Shown: positions 17,967-26,161 of the stretch, piece after piece | Numbering within the stretch: position 1 is the stretch's first letter | Layout: every line of letters begins with the position of its first letter | Assembly: GCA_949285915.1 (NCBI GenBank) | Contig: CASDZW010000007.1 | Location: 1 to 64,000, forward strand | DNA from: an uncultured Collinsella sp. | Lineage (GTDB): Bacteria > Actinomycetota > Coriobacteriia > Coriobacteriales > Coriobacteriaceae | Reading direction: 5' to 3' | Length of the DNA: 64,000 nucleotides | The notes under the pieces: model-generated | Told to the model about the DNA's origin: nothing | What the model saw: the letters and a program-made list of their open reading frames with translations, nothing else | Database searches by the model: none | Made by a program: the position numbers and the translations under genes

Positions 17967-19271
17967 ATGTTCAGCCCGTTTCGCGATGACCGGGGCAAAC
18001 CACTCGGCCTGCACGAGATCACCTACGCCGACCTCGCCCAACTTGCCGATATGGACGAGGGCTACGTGCTCGAGTTCAAGCGCTCCTTCACGGTGAGCGT
18101 CAAGGCAAAGGTGCCCAAGATCATCGCCTCGTTTGCCAACTCGCGCGGCGGCTGGCTCGTGATCGGTATTGCCGACGACGACCGCTCGATTTGCCCCGTG
18201 CCCCGCCTTTCGGCAGACTACGGGCAGATTATAGGCGAGATGTGTCGGCGCCACGTCTCGCCCGCTCCTCCGTTTGACGTCCGCTTCATCCCCGACCCCG
18301 CCAACGACGACCAGGGCGTTGTGGTGGTGCGGGTGGACGAGGGGAGTTTCCCGCCCTACGTTGCCGATGGTGTGGTGGAAATCCGCGAGGGATCCACCTC
18401 CGGCCCCGCAACGGGAAGCGCACTCGTTGAGCTCTACGGCAAGGCAACGCAGCGCCGCGCGCACATTACCGAGTTCTGCCGGCGCACCGTCTTCTTTGCG
18501 CGGCCGGTGCCCCTCTTTGACCTGTACCTTTACCGCATGGACGCGCCCGGGCGCGATGTGCCCACGCGTGACGAGGTGGGCGCCTGCGCAGACGCGATGC
18601 GGCGCGCCTTCGCGGCCCAGAAGCTTGATTGCCACGTGCAGCATGCCCACGACTCGCTTATCTTCCGCACGTCGGTCGCCTTCGACGGCATGGTGCCGCA
18701 TTCTGCCATCGAACTCTTTCCCGACGAGTCAATCAAGCTCACGGTTCCGGCGGTGCTCTGCGCGCCAGCCGAGCGCGACCATGCGCTGGCCGAGCTCAGG
18801 CGCGCCTGCGAGCCTTTGCTGATGCCGGAAGGGGAGGGCGAGAGCCTCGCCGTCGCAGGTGCGCAGGCGGCCGCCGTGCCCCAGGCGCGCGTCATGTCCG
18901 CCTCAGACACGCTGCGCCGCGTGACGCGCATGGCGTCGCTCCTTGACCGCTACGTCCGCGCGCGCAAGACGAGTTGGCGCGCCTATGCGGCTGCCTATGA
19001 GCTTGAGAATATGGCGGGCGTGCTTCTGTGGTCGAGCGACCCGCTCTATCTCGAATACGTGCGCGGCCACGGCCCGCTCTTCTGCGGTACAACGGACTGT
19101 AGGAGCCGCGTGCGCTATTTGGACGATGGTGCCCACGACTCGTTCCGCGCGCGGCAGTTTGCGGGAAGCCACTTCTTTGAGGCGTGCGGCCTGCCGCTGG
19201 GCTCTCCCGCGCGCGAGGACAACGAACTTGTGGATGCGCTCCTGCGCACCGAGCGCGGCGCTCAAAAGTAG
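17967..19271 (+). CDS. AlbA_2 (Schlafen-type) domain protein of unknown role
   Basis: A 434-residue cytoplasmic protein. Residues about 15-150 match the AlbA_2 fold shared with Schlafen-like and putative ATP-binding regulators: V-L-E-F-K-R-S at 30-36, then I-I-A-S-F-A-N-S-R-G-G-W-L-V-I-G-I-A-D-D, and later V-A-D-G-V-V-E-I-R-E-G-S-T-S. The remaining 280 residues, with no winged-helix domain I can recognise, are unknown. The region near 330-385 has aromatic and basic runs (K-T-S-W-R-A-Y-A-A-A-Y-E). AGGAGG lies 6 bases ahead of the ATG. The gene has its own upstream space with repeats and is followed after 84 bases by the LysO-type gene. Such proteins are often annotated as transcriptional regulators; there is no direct support for DNA binding here. 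Confidence 0.75.
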   Translation: MFSPFRDDRGKPLGLHEITYADLAQLADMDEGYVLEFKRSFTVSVKAKVPKIIASFANSRGGWLVIGIADDDRSICPVPRLSADYGQIIGEMCRRHVSPAPPFDVRFIPDPANDDQGVVVVRVDEGSFPPYVADGVVEIREGSTSGPATGSALVELYGKATQRRAHITEFCRRTVFFARPVPLFDLYLYRMDAPGRDVPTRDEVGACADAMRRAFAAQKLDCHVQHAHDSLIFRTSVAFDGMVPHSAIELFPDESIKLTVPAVLCAPAERDHALAELRRACEPLLMPEGEGESLAVAGAQAAAVPQARVMSASDTLRRVTRMASLLDRYVRARKTSWRAYAAAYELENMAGVLLWSSDPLYLEYVRGHGPLFCGTTDCRSRVRYLDDGAHDSFRARQFAGSHFFEACGLPLGSPAREDNELVDALLRTERGAQK

Positions 19272-19355
19272 CAGGGGAGCAGCAAGAGCGCAGAGCGCGT
19301 TCGGTTGTGGGATACTGTGTCGCCGGAAGTACACGAGGCGGCACGGGGGATGCGC

Positions 19356-20291
19356 ATGGACATTCTCATCATCATGGCGGTGGGCATGGTTGCTGGGCGC
19401 TTTGCAGTACCCGAGGCGTTTCGCCCCATCAACAGTCGGCTCCAGACGCTTTGCACCTGCCTGCTCATTGGCGCCATGGGCGCCTCCATTGGGTCTGAAG
19501 AGGGCTTTGTAGAGAGTGTCGCCGCTTGGGGTGGCGCGAGCGCGATCCTCTGCCTTCTGCCTACGGCCTGCTCGGTTGTACTCGTCTACCTTCTGACGAG
19601 GCGCTTGCTCGGCGATGCCAAGTCTGCCAACGCAGGCACCACTACTCGCGAGGGTGCGACCACCGGCGGCGCTCGCCCGCGCTTTTGCATCGACGGCATG
19701 GCGCTCGCGGCGCTTGTCATGCTTGCGGTAGGCATCGCGCTCGGTGTCGCTGCGCCCAACAGCCCGCTTGTCGCGGTCCTCGGCCACTTGAGCGAGCCGG
19801 TGCTTTGGGTGCTCATGGCACTTGTGGGCGTTGGCGTGGGCATGCATCGCGGTCTTCTTGCAAGCATCCGCGAGCACCATATCAAGACGCTCGTCATTCC
19901 CCTGGGTGTTGTGGTCGGCTCGCTTGTGGGCGGCATCGTTGCAGCACCGTTCATCGGCCTCGACGTGCGCGAGGGCATGGCGGCGGCGAGCGGTCTTGGC
20001 TGGTACAGCCTCGCAGGCGTGCAGCTCGAGAGCATGGTCGGCGCACAGCTGGGCGGCGTCGCGTTTCTCGCCAACCTCATGCGTGAGATCGCATCCTTCT
20101 TCTGCATCCCGTGGATTGCCCGGCATCTCAACGGATACGCCTGCATCGCCGCGGCGGCTGCCACGAGCGAGGACACCACGCTGCCCATGATGATTCGCTA
20201 TACCGACGAGCGCTGCGTGGTCTATTCGCTCATCAACGGTGTCATCTGCTCCGCCCTCGTGCCGGTGCTTATCACGCTCTGCGTGGGCTGA
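19356..20291 (+). CDS. LysO-type lysine exporter
   Basis: Inner-membrane protein of 311 aa similar to LysO (YbjE, formerly DUF340), which exports L-lysine and protects against toxic lysine analogues. The N-terminal part, M-D-I-L-I-I-M-A-V-G-M-V-A-G, and the block I-G-A-M-G-A-S-I-G are in the family pattern. The C-terminal half holds A-A-A-S-G-L-G-W-Y-S-L-A-G and ends with A-A-A-T-S-E-D-T-T-L-P-M-M. About eight membrane segments are predicted. Two ATGs, 19350 and 19356, are possible; GGGGG touches the first, so the second is preferred. Full LysO proteins are about 300 aa, so this one is complete. Substrate is inferred from the family only. Confidence 0.85.
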   Translation: MDILIIMAVGMVAGRFAVPEAFRPINSRLQTLCTCLLIGAMGASIGSEEGFVESVAAWGGASAILCLLPTACSVVLVYLLTRRLLGDAKSANAGTTTREGATTGGARPRFCIDGMALAALVMLAVGIALGVAAPNSPLVAVLGHLSEPVLWVLMALVGVGVGMHRGLLASIREHHIKTLVIPLGVVVGSLVGGIVAAPFIGLDVREGMAAASGLGWYSLAGVQLESMVGAQLGGVAFLANLMREIASFFCIPWIARHLNGYACIAAAAATSEDTTLPMMIRYTDERCVVYSLINGVICSALVPVLITLCVG

Positions 20292-20340
20292 GGCCCGTGC
20301 TATGATGCGAGTGATGTTGCACGATGGCGAAAGGATGCAG

Positions 20341-20598
20341 ATGGAAGGGGCTGCTATAAGGACCTCGAAAGCGGGGCAGGCCGAAAACTCACTTGAGAAA
20401 TCCAAAGTGAAGGCGCCCGTCAAACGTGCGCCTTCACCGTTTGATGCGTCCTGGGCGGCAGCGGACGATCTATATAAAAGCCTTGGGATTCATCACGGCT
20501 TTGATGGGGGAGATTCTGCTATGGACTCCCGTGATGAGGATGAGGTGTATCGCGACGCAATGGATGCTCATTTTCGCGAAAAGGGACTGATGGGCTGA
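20341..20598 (+). CDS. Small hypothetical protein (85 aa)
   Basis: No family recognised. The ATG at 20341 has CGAAAGGA 6 bases upstream. The protein has a basic N-terminal half (K-S-K-V-K-A-P-V-K-R-A-P) and an acidic C-terminal half (M-D-S-R-D-E-D-E-V-Y-R-D-A-M-D), with no membrane segment and no Cys. TATGAT at 20301-20306 could be a -10 box. The gene lies between the lysO-type gene and the convergent ssrA gene and is followed by a hairpin at 20661-20685. Third-codon composition is mixed, so coding status is likely but not certain. Confidence 0.5.
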   Translation: MEGAAIRTSKAGQAENSLEKSKVKAPVKRAPSPFDASWAAADDLYKSLGIHHGFDGGDSAMDSRDEDEVYRDAMDAHFREKGLMG

Positions 20599-20660
20599 GT
20601 GTTCTGCCTGCACGTTGTTTGGCGGGAACCCAAACAAATGCCATTGTGGGTGATTGATTG

Positions 20661-20725
20661 CTCCTTGCCGCAGCTCGGCAAGGAGAAAAAACGGGGTCTC
20701 TGCCATCGAATATGACAGAAACCCC
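20661..20725 (-). terminator. ssrA terminator and adjoining hairpin
   Basis: On the minus strand, stem 20725-20713 with 20705-20693 (13 bp with G-U pairs) is followed by TTTTTT at 20690-20685, a clear rho-independent terminator for ssrA. A second perfect 10-bp hairpin, CTCCTTGCCG with CGGCAAGGAG, lies directly beyond at 20661-20685. It may stop the small plus-strand gene. Confidence 0.8.
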
Positions 20726-20735
20726 AGGTAAATGG

Positions 20736-21103
20736 TGGTGGAGGCGCGGAGAATCGAACTCCGGTCCACGAAAGCCCCCTGATCGGCATCTCCAGGCTCA
20801 GTCGCTGATTTGATCTCGGACGCATTGCGCGCAGCGACACGCTCGCAGCATCCCAACCGGTTCAGTCTTAGCCTGTGCCATACCGATTACGTGCACAGGA
20901 GCATTCCCCTAAAATGACACCGCACCCGGGGCGGGGAATTCCCGGGATTGGCGTGCCGCTAATTAATTAAGCAGCAAGAGCCAGCTGGGGCTCGTAAGAA
21001 GAATTCTTGTCAATTCATTTTGACGGTACCCCTGTTTAACGTGGCGAGGAGACCACGGCCTGCTTCCTCTCTCAGAGCTATCGCGTCGAAACCAGTCGCC
21101 CCC
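20736..21103 (-). ncRNA. ssrA: tmRNA
   Basis: Transfer-messenger RNA, rescuer of stalled ribosomes, about 368 nt. The minus-strand 5' end GGGGGCGACTGGTTTCGACG contains the conserved tmRNA 5' D-arm block. The 3' end has the T arm GGAGTTCGATTCTCC and terminates CGCCTCCACCA, so CCA is encoded. The acceptor stem pairs GGGGGCG with CGCCTCC (one G-U). The tag reading frame, on the minus strand from about 21015, gives D-K-N-S-S-Y-E-P-Q-L-A-L-A-A and then TAA-TTAA. The L-A-A end is the usual protease signal; the exact resume codon (GAC is my choice) is uncertain. Pseudoknot segments fill the rest. A strong terminator follows. Confidence 0.95.
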
Positions 21104-21411
21104 TCGTGCGAGAGGTCTGGGCCGGCACCGCTGGATGCCAGACTCGACCTTGTCAAAGAACGTCCCCTATCTGCGGATAGGGATATTGCATCGTAGCATA
21201 GTTACCCGAAAAAAGCCGCTGGTATGCGTAATATCGCGCAGAGGACGCGCTCTTCATAGGCATGGTAGAGCTGCGGCGAGCGGTGTAGCGTCGCGATGAT
21301 GGGACGTGTTGCTTTGCGGTGTCGATGCCGGTCGTATTGGGTAGAAGGGCAAACAAGGACCGAAACGCGGGCACGCGGGGAGCGCCCGCTTCCCACATGA
21401 GAGGACACGTC

Positions 21412-22290
21412 ATGGCAGAGCAGGGGTTTGGAAAGACCACTAACGGCAAGGTTGCCCTCATCCTCGAGGGCGGCAGCTTCCGCTGCCAGTTCACAGCGGG
21501 CGTTCTCGACGTGCTGATGGAAAACGGCGTCACGTTTGGCGCCTGCTACGGCGTCTCTGCCGGAACGCTCTGCGGCCTCAGCTTCAAGTCGCACCAGATC
21601 GGCCGCCCCAATCGTGTGAACCTCGCCTTCTGCAACGACAGCCGCTACATGGGCTCGCGCGCGGTGGCCACGTCGGGGAGCCTCGTGGGCTATGACTTTA
21701 TCCTCTACGACGTGCAAGACCGCATCGACCCCTTTGACACGTCCACGTACCTCGCCAACCCCATGTCGCTCTTTGCCACGGTCTCCGATATCGTTTTTGG
21801 CACCGCGGACTATCTTGAGGTGAAGGACCCCATTCTCGATATCGATGCAGTCCGCGCCTCGACCTCGATGCCGCTTGTGACACCACCGGTGGAGATCGAC
21901 GGGCATTTGTATCTTGACGGCGGTATTGCCGACTCGGTTCCCATCGAGCGCGCCCTCGAGCACGACGGCTACGATCGCGCCGTGGTGGTGCTCACCCAAG
22001 ACAGGAGTTACGTCAAGGGCCCCTACGAGTACATGCGTCCGGCGCACGCGCGCTACGGCGACTATCCGTACTTCTTGGAGGCGCTTGAGAACCGTCACGA
22101 GCGCTATAACGAGCAGCGCGAGCACATCTGGGCCTATGAGGATAGTGGCCGCGCCATTGTGGTAGCGCCGCCCACGCCGGTTGAGGTGGCGCACGTCGAG
22201 CGCGACCCCGAGAAGCTTTTGCGCCTCTACATCCAAGGTCGCCAGGAGGCAGTGCGCCTGCTTGCGCGCATCAAGGATTTCCTCGCCTAA
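21412..22290 (+). CDS. Patatin-like phospholipase (YjjU type)
   Basis: Predicted serine lipid acyl hydrolase, 292 aa. The patatin catalytic elements are visible: the oxyanion loop E-G-G-S-F-R at about residue 20, the nucleophile elbow G-V-S-A-G at about 48, and the partner Asp in L-D-G-G-I-A-D-S at about 168. The C-terminal 80 residues, with Y-P-Y-F-L-E-A-L-E-N-R-H-E-R-Y-N and P-E-K-L-L-R-L-Y, match the extension found in YjjU-like patatins. There is no signal peptide, so it is probably cytoplasmic. Start 21412 is chosen because GAGAGGA precedes it; an upstream in-frame ATG at 21319 would add a non-conserved leader. Physiological substrate unknown. Confidence 0.92.
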   Translation: MAEQGFGKTTNGKVALILEGGSFRCQFTAGVLDVLMENGVTFGACYGVSAGTLCGLSFKSHQIGRPNRVNLAFCNDSRYMGSRAVATSGSLVGYDFILYDVQDRIDPFDTSTYLANPMSLFATVSDIVFGTADYLEVKDPILDIDAVRASTSMPLVTPPVEIDGHLYLDGGIADSVPIERALEHDGYDRAVVVLTQDRSYVKGPYEYMRPAHARYGDYPYFLEALENRHERYNEQREHIWAYEDSGRAIVVAPPTPVEVAHVERDPEKLLRLYIQGRQEAVRLLARIKDFLA

Positions 22291-22329
22291 CAACATGCGG
22301 AGACTATGAGAATGACACCCGCTTGACGG

Positions 22330-22357
22330 TTGACGGATACGCACTTGGCGGTATACT
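22330..22357 (+). promoter_or_regulatory. Promoter of rplM-rpsI
   Basis: TTGACG (22330-22335), 16-bp spacer, TATACT (22352-22357). The leader to the GTG start is about 60 nt. A second TTGACG lies 7 bases further upstream. Confidence 0.75.
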
Positions 22358-22421
22358 CGACAAGTTACTTTTCAGAGCCCCGTGAATCTCTGTCAAGACA
22401 CGTACTGTTGGAGGAGTCCAA

Positions 22422-22865
22422 GTGATTTCTAAGTCGACTCACTACGCCAAGCAGGGTGAGGTCCAGCGCAACTGGGTCCTCATCGATGCCGAGGGTGCCG
22501 TGCTGGGCCGTCTTGCCACCCAGATCGCCATGATCCTGCGTGGCAAGAACAAGCCTCAGTTCACCCCCAATTCCGACTGCGGCGACTTTGTGGTGGTCAT
22601 CAACGCCGATAAGGTCCAGCTTACCGGCAACAAGGCCGCTCACAAGACCTACTATCGCCACAGCGGTTGGAACGGCGGCCTCAAGGCGGAGAGCTTCCGC
22701 GCAGCTATGGAGAAGCACCCCGAGCAGGTCATCGAGCGCGCCGTCCGCGGCATGCTCCCCAAGACCACCCTTGGTCGCAAGCAGCTGACCAAGCTCAAGG
22801 TCTATGCTGGCTCCGAGCATCCCCATGCTGCCCAGAACCCCGTCAAGATCGAGCTGGAGGCGTAA
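22422..22865 (+). CDS. rplM: 50S ribosomal protein L13
   Basis: Early-assembly protein of the large ribosomal subunit, 147 aa. The start is GTG, preceded by TTGGAGGAG. Family motifs include [16 protein letters not shown], the stretch H-K-T-Y-Y-R-H-S-G, and [12 protein letters not shown]. It ends with the typical [16 protein letters not shown] block. Length is normal. It is the first gene of the two-gene operon with rpsI, 3 bases apart, the standard bacterial arrangement. A consensus-like promoter lies 65 bases ahead. Confidence 0.98.
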   Translation: MISKSTHYAKQGEVQRNWVLIDAEGAVLGRLATQIAMILRGKNKPQFTPNSDCGDFVVVINADKVQLTGNKAAHKTYYRHSGWNGGLKAESFRAAMEKHPEQVIERAVRGMLPKTTLGRKQLTKLKVYAGSEHPHAAQNPVKIELEA

Positions 22866-22868
22866 AAC

Positions 22869-23264
22869 ATGGCTGAGAACTCCGTTGTCTACCAGGGCAC
22901 CGGGCGTCGCAAGAACGCTGTGGCCCGTGTCCGTCTCGTTCCCGGCACCGGCAAGGTGACCGTCAACAAGCGTGACGCTGCCGAGTACTTCGGCCGTCAG
23001 AACCTGCTTGACGACGCGCTCGCTCCCTTCAAGGTGACCGACACCCAGGGCGCCTTTGACGTCATCGCCCTTTGCGATGGCGGCGGCATCAGCGGTCAGG
23101 CTGGTGCTCTGCGCCTCGGCATCGCCCGCGCGCTTCTCGACGCCGGCGATTACCGTGCCGACCTCAAGCGCGCCGGTTACCTCACGCGTGACGCGCGCGT
23201 GGTCGAGCGCAAGAAGTACGGTCTCAAGAAGGCCCGTCGCGCTCCCCAGTTCTCCAAGCGCTAA
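22869..23264 (+). CDS. rpsI: 30S ribosomal protein S9
   Basis: Small-subunit protein of the ribosomal head whose C-terminal tail reaches the P-site tRNA; 131 aa. It shows [12 protein letters not shown] near the start and [19 protein letters not shown] in the middle. The basic tail [17 protein letters not shown] ends in the conserved Lys-Arg. Follows rplM in the same transcript; a strong terminator lies 27 bases after the stop. Confidence 0.98.
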   Translation: MAENSVVYQGTGRRKNAVARVRLVPGTGKVTVNKRDAAEYFGRQNLLDDALAPFKVTDTQGAFDVIALCDGGGISGQAGALRLGIARALLDAGDYRADLKRAGYLTRDARVVERKKYGLKKARRAPQFSKR

Positions 23265-23290
23265 TCTGCCGGAGACATACTGGATTGCAT

Positions 23291-23321
23291 GCGGGGCTGC
23301 CTCAGGGCGGCCCCGCTTTTT
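23291..23321 (+). terminator. Terminator of rplM-rpsI
   Basis: GCGGGGCTGCC pairs with GGCGGCCCCGC (one G-U, 3-base loop) and is followed by TTTTT. The 23322-23491 stretch beyond it holds no visible gene. Confidence 0.92.
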
Positions 23322-23491
23322 CATGTTACGAGAGATACTCTTTTCGAAATATCCTCATTGCGCTACGATGCTCGCGGCATGCCTCAGGCGGCAGGGGATT
23401 CGTGTGATACCACGCAAATACACCTGTCGATTTGGGGTACCATTGAGGCATAACAGATGTCGGGTTGCCGCTGTGATGAGTTAGGGGGGTT

Positions 23492-23989
23492 ATGTTCAGC
23501 CAGTTCTTCAACTCATTGGTTTCTCGGAGCAGAAACGAAGTGTTGCTCTCTCCTTTGGCCGGTACCGTGATACCGCTGTCGGAGGTCGCAGACACCACGT
23601 TTTCCTCTGGGGCCCTTGGCGAGGGCGTGGCGATCCTACCCTCGGGCAACACCGTGGTTGCCCCTGCCGATGCTAAGGTAAAGGCCGTGTTCCCCACCGG
23701 GCATGCGGTCGCCTTGCACACCGACGACGGACTTGACGTGCTCATTCATGTCGGTCTGGATACCTATAAACTTGAGGGCCGTCACTTTAAGGTGCATGCG
23801 CAGGTGGGCGACACCGTGCATCGCGGCGACGTCCTCATTGAGTTTGACGGCGACGCCATCAAGGCTGAAGGCTACGACCTTACGGCGCCGATACTCATCT
23901 GCAACGCCGTTGAGTTCTCGAGCATCAAGGGTAACGTGGGCGATACCGTCCACGAGCTCGATCGACTCATCACGGCGCGGGAGCGTTAA
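23492..23989 (+). CDS. PTS glucose-type EIIA protein
   Basis: Cytoplasmic phosphocarrier of the sugar phosphotransferase system, 165 aa, homologous to E. coli Crr. The two active-site histidines are present in G-H-A-V-A-L-H and in L-I-H-V-G-L-D-T; the surrounding P-L-A-G-T-V-I-P-L and G-E-G-V-A-I-L-P-S-G motifs are standard. It is a free-standing EIIA, so it must donate phosphate to a membrane EIIBC encoded elsewhere. The close position upstream of nagB (73 bases) suggests a role in N-acetylglucosamine or glucose uptake. TTAGGGGGG lies only 2-3 bases before the ATG, an unusually tight spacing, so expression may be low or the start may be slightly off. A hairpin separates it from nagB. Confidence 0.92.
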   Translation: MFSQFFNSLVSRSRNEVLLSPLAGTVIPLSEVADTTFSSGALGEGVAILPSGNTVVAPADAKVKAVFPTGHAVALHTDDGLDVLIHVGLDTYKLEGRHFKVHAQVGDTVHRGDVLIEFDGDAIKAEGYDLTAPILICNAVEFSSIKGNVGDTVHELDRLITARER

Positions 23990-24001
23990 ACGGGGTAAGG
24001 G

Positions 24002-24030
24002 GCGGTGTCGGTTTTGCCGGCGCCGCTTTT
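24002..24030 (+). terminator. Hairpin with U tract between the EIIA gene and nagB
   Basis: GCGGTGTCGG pairs with CCGGCGCCGC (G-U pairs, loop TTTTG) and TTTT follows. It lies 12 bases after the EIIA stop, so nagB is probably made partly by read-through or from its own start. Confidence 0.65.
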
Positions 24031-24062
24031 AGTACAGGAGGCTCTCTGAAAGGGGTCGCACT

Positions 24063-24797
24063 ATGAAGATCGTTCGCGCACGTGACTACGATGATATGAG
24101 CCGCAAGGTCGCAAATATCATCTCGGCACAGGTCATCTTGAAGCCCGACTGCGTGCTGGGCCTTGCCACTGGCTCCACGCCCATTGGCGCGTACCGTCAG
24201 CTCGCTGAGTGGAACCAGAAGGGCGACTGCGACTTCTCCCAGGTCTCTACGTACAACCTGGACGAGTATCGCGGCCTTTCCCACGATGACCCGCAGAGCT
24301 ACCACTACTTCATGAAGACCAACTTCTTCGACCATGTGAACATCGACCAGGCGAACACCCACGTGCCGGACGGCTCCAACCCCGACGCTGATGCTGCCTG
24401 CAAGGAGTACGACCGCATCGTCGCCGCTGCCGGTTATCCCGACCTGCAGCTCCTTGGCATCGGCAACAACGGCCACATTGGCTTCAACGAGCCCGATGAC
24501 CACTTCTCCAAGGGCACGCATTGCGTCAACCTCACCGAGTCCACGATCCAGGCCAACAGCCGCCTGTTCGACCGCATTGAGGACGTGCCGCGTCAGGCCT
24601 ACACCATGGGCGTTCAGACTATCATGTTCGCTAAGATGATCGTCATCGCCGCCAACGGCTCTGCCAAGGCCCAGGCTGTTCACGACATGTGCTACGGCCC
24701 GGTGACTCCGCAGTGCCCCGCCTCGATCCTCCAGCTGCACGACAACGTTGTGGTTGTTGCCGACGAGGCCGCGCTCGCTCTCTGCCCGGCGGAGTAA
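24063..24797 (+). CDS. nagB: Glucosamine-6-phosphate deaminase
   Basis: Converts glucosamine-6-phosphate to fructose-6-phosphate and ammonia, feeding amino sugars into glycolysis; cytoplasmic. The 244-aa protein has the substrate loop L-A-T-G-S-T-P near residue 37, the proton-transfer motif T-Y-N-L-D-E-Y, and the catalytic G-I-G-N-N-G-H-I-G-F-N-E-P with His and Glu. The length matches the short, non-allosteric Firmicutes type rather than the 266-aa E. coli enzyme. GAAAGGGG precedes the ATG. No nagA is nearby; the neighbouring EIIA gene suggests joint use in amino-sugar uptake and breakdown. Confidence 0.96.
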   Translation: MKIVRARDYDDMSRKVANIISAQVILKPDCVLGLATGSTPIGAYRQLAEWNQKGDCDFSQVSTYNLDEYRGLSHDDPQSYHYFMKTNFFDHVNIDQANTHVPDGSNPDADAACKEYDRIVAAAGYPDLQLLGIGNNGHIGFNEPDDHFSKGTHCVNLTESTIQANSRLFDRIEDVPRQAYTMGVQTIMFAKMIVIAANGSAKAQAVHDMCYGPVTPQCPASILQLHDNVVVVADEAALALCPAE

Positions 24798-24846
24798 CAA
24801 CGCGTTTGCGCAGTCGACGTCTTGTCGGTTGCTCGGCGTAATCTAG

Positions 24847-24885
24847 GGAGGACCGTCTCGAAGGTATTCGAGGCGGTCCTCCTTT
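24847..24885 (+). terminator. Terminator of nagB
   Basis: GGAGGACCGTCTCGA pairs with TCGAGGCGGTCCTCC with one mismatch, followed by TTTGTTGTTGG. It lies 49 bases after the nagB stop. Confidence 0.8.
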
Positions 24886-25031
24886 GTTGTTGGAGATGCA
24901 ATTGTCAGCTTGGCGCGCCGGTGGCAAGAGAGGCCGTGCCTCGCTGTCGCAATGGGCGGGCAGCGGTTTGTACCCGCGCATCCCAGGGCATCTTGCTCCG
25001 GTGATGGCAGGCTCTCGAGCGGAATATCAAC

Positions 25032-25149
25032 TATTCAACAATCTGAGGGCAAGCGCCGGAGTAGGGCCCCTTTCTGGCCCCTCAAATCGTGGCGTTTCTT
25101 GGCTGTTTTGGCAGTCTTACTCCAAGAAAAGGATGCGGATTGTTGAATA
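25032..25149. repeat. 118-bp element with TATTCAACAATC ends (copy 2)
   Basis: Inverted ends TATTCAACAATC at 25032-25043 and 25138-25149 enclose 94 bp. End sequence and length match the copy at 9505-9623. The similarity extends a few bases outward (TTTCAA-like). It lies between the nagB terminator and the 3' end of the minus-strand rlmA-type gene. No gene is seen in 24886-25184. Confidence 0.6.
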
Positions 25150-25184
25150 ATTGAAATTCTGTTTTCGCAAGGTTGTTTGTTCCC

Positions 25185-26048
25185 TCATTCGTCCCACGTG
25201 CCGACGAGCACCTCGGCCTCAACGGTTGCGTGCGTGAGCCCGCTCCAGTCGATGGCGGCCGTATCGACCGAGAACAGGAGCGGCGTCATGGCGATGAGGG
25301 CGTCGCGCAGCTCGGGCGTGAGGGCGATGGTGTTGGACACCGTATGGCGTGAGAGCGGGGTGCACGACGCTGCAAAATGGTCCAGTACCCGCTGGTTGGA
25401 GTAGTCGCGCTGCTGCAGGGAGTCCGCAGCGAGCGTTCGGACCTCGTGCATGTGGTTGGCCGTGGGAACGACCTTGATCACGCGTCCGCCGGGCTTGAGG
25501 ATGCGGTGGAACTCGTTATAGCGGGCTGGCGAGAAGATATCGAGCACGGCCGTGGCTACGCCCGTCTGAAGCGGGATGGCGGCAAGGTCCGCCACAAGCC
25601 AGGCGATGCCATCTTCGGGATCGCGAACAGCAGCGAGTTGGATAGAATCGCGCGAGATATCGAAGGCACAGACTTGTGCCTGTGTCCGCTTGCGCACCAC
25701 GCTCGAGAAATAGCCTTCGCCGCAGCCGGCGTCCACCACGAGCGGCTGCGAGGAGTGGGCGGGAAACTCGCCCAAGGCTTCTTCCAGCGCCTTACATACG
25801 GCATCTGCAATAGGCGCGTAGAGGCCGCTTTCGAATACCGTGCGGCGGGATGCGAAGGATTCGCGGTCATAAGCGTCGTGGTTGTGCTTGCCGCGCAGCA
25901 GGTTTACATAGCCCTGGCGGGCAATATCAAAGCGGTGCCCGGCAGAGCAGGCAAGACAGGTGCCGTCTAGTGAGAGCGCATCTCCGCATACTGGGCAAGC
26001 AAGATAGTCTTCACAGGCGGCGAAGCGGCTCAATTTACGTGCGTCCAT
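25185..26048 (-). CDS. 23S rRNA (guanine-N1)-methyltransferase, RlmA family
   Basis: SAM-dependent rRNA methyltransferase, 287 aa. RlmA(I) methylates G745, while RlmA(II) methylates G748 and affects tylosin response; the subtype cannot be told here. The N-terminal zinc ribbon is present (C-P-V-C near residue 18, then C-L-A-C-S-A-G-H). It is followed by the diagnostic F-D-I-A-R-Q-G-Y-V-N-L-L. SAM motif I is V-D-A-G-C-G-E-G-Y-F, and F-S-P-A-R-Y-N-E-F-H-R-I-L-K-P-G-G lies further on. Start at 26048 is preceded on the minus strand by GGGAGGACG. It is the last of three genes in the same direction (aquaporin, LysR, this one), 113 bases after the LysR gene. Confidence 0.9.
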   Translation of the reverse strand: MDARKLSRFAACEDYLACPVCGDALSLDGTCLACSAGHRFDIARQGYVNLLRGKHNHDAYDRESFASRRTVFESGLYAPIADAVCKALEEALGEFPAHSSQPLVVDAGCGEGYFSSVVRKRTQAQVCAFDISRDSIQLAAVRDPEDGIAWLVADLAAIPLQTGVATAVLDIFSPARYNEFHRILKPGGRVIKVVPTANHMHEVRTLAADSLQQRDYSNQRVLDHFAASCTPLSRHTVSNTIALTPELRDALIAMTPLLFSVDTAAIDWSGLTHATVEAEVLVGTWDE

Positions 26049-26161
26049 CGTCCTCCCAGGGCAGGCGGTCGTGTGAATCGAGATACCGCTTGCAGTATAG
26101 ACGCACGACGCTGCCGACGGCTCGGCGTCGGCTGGACTTTGACTTGCGAAGGGCGCAGATA

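Noticed and set aside
20736-20770. tRNA gene with encoded CCA
   Set aside because: Only the acceptor and T arm are present. The matching 5' half is 330 bases away with the tag frame between, so it is the tmRNA 3' end.
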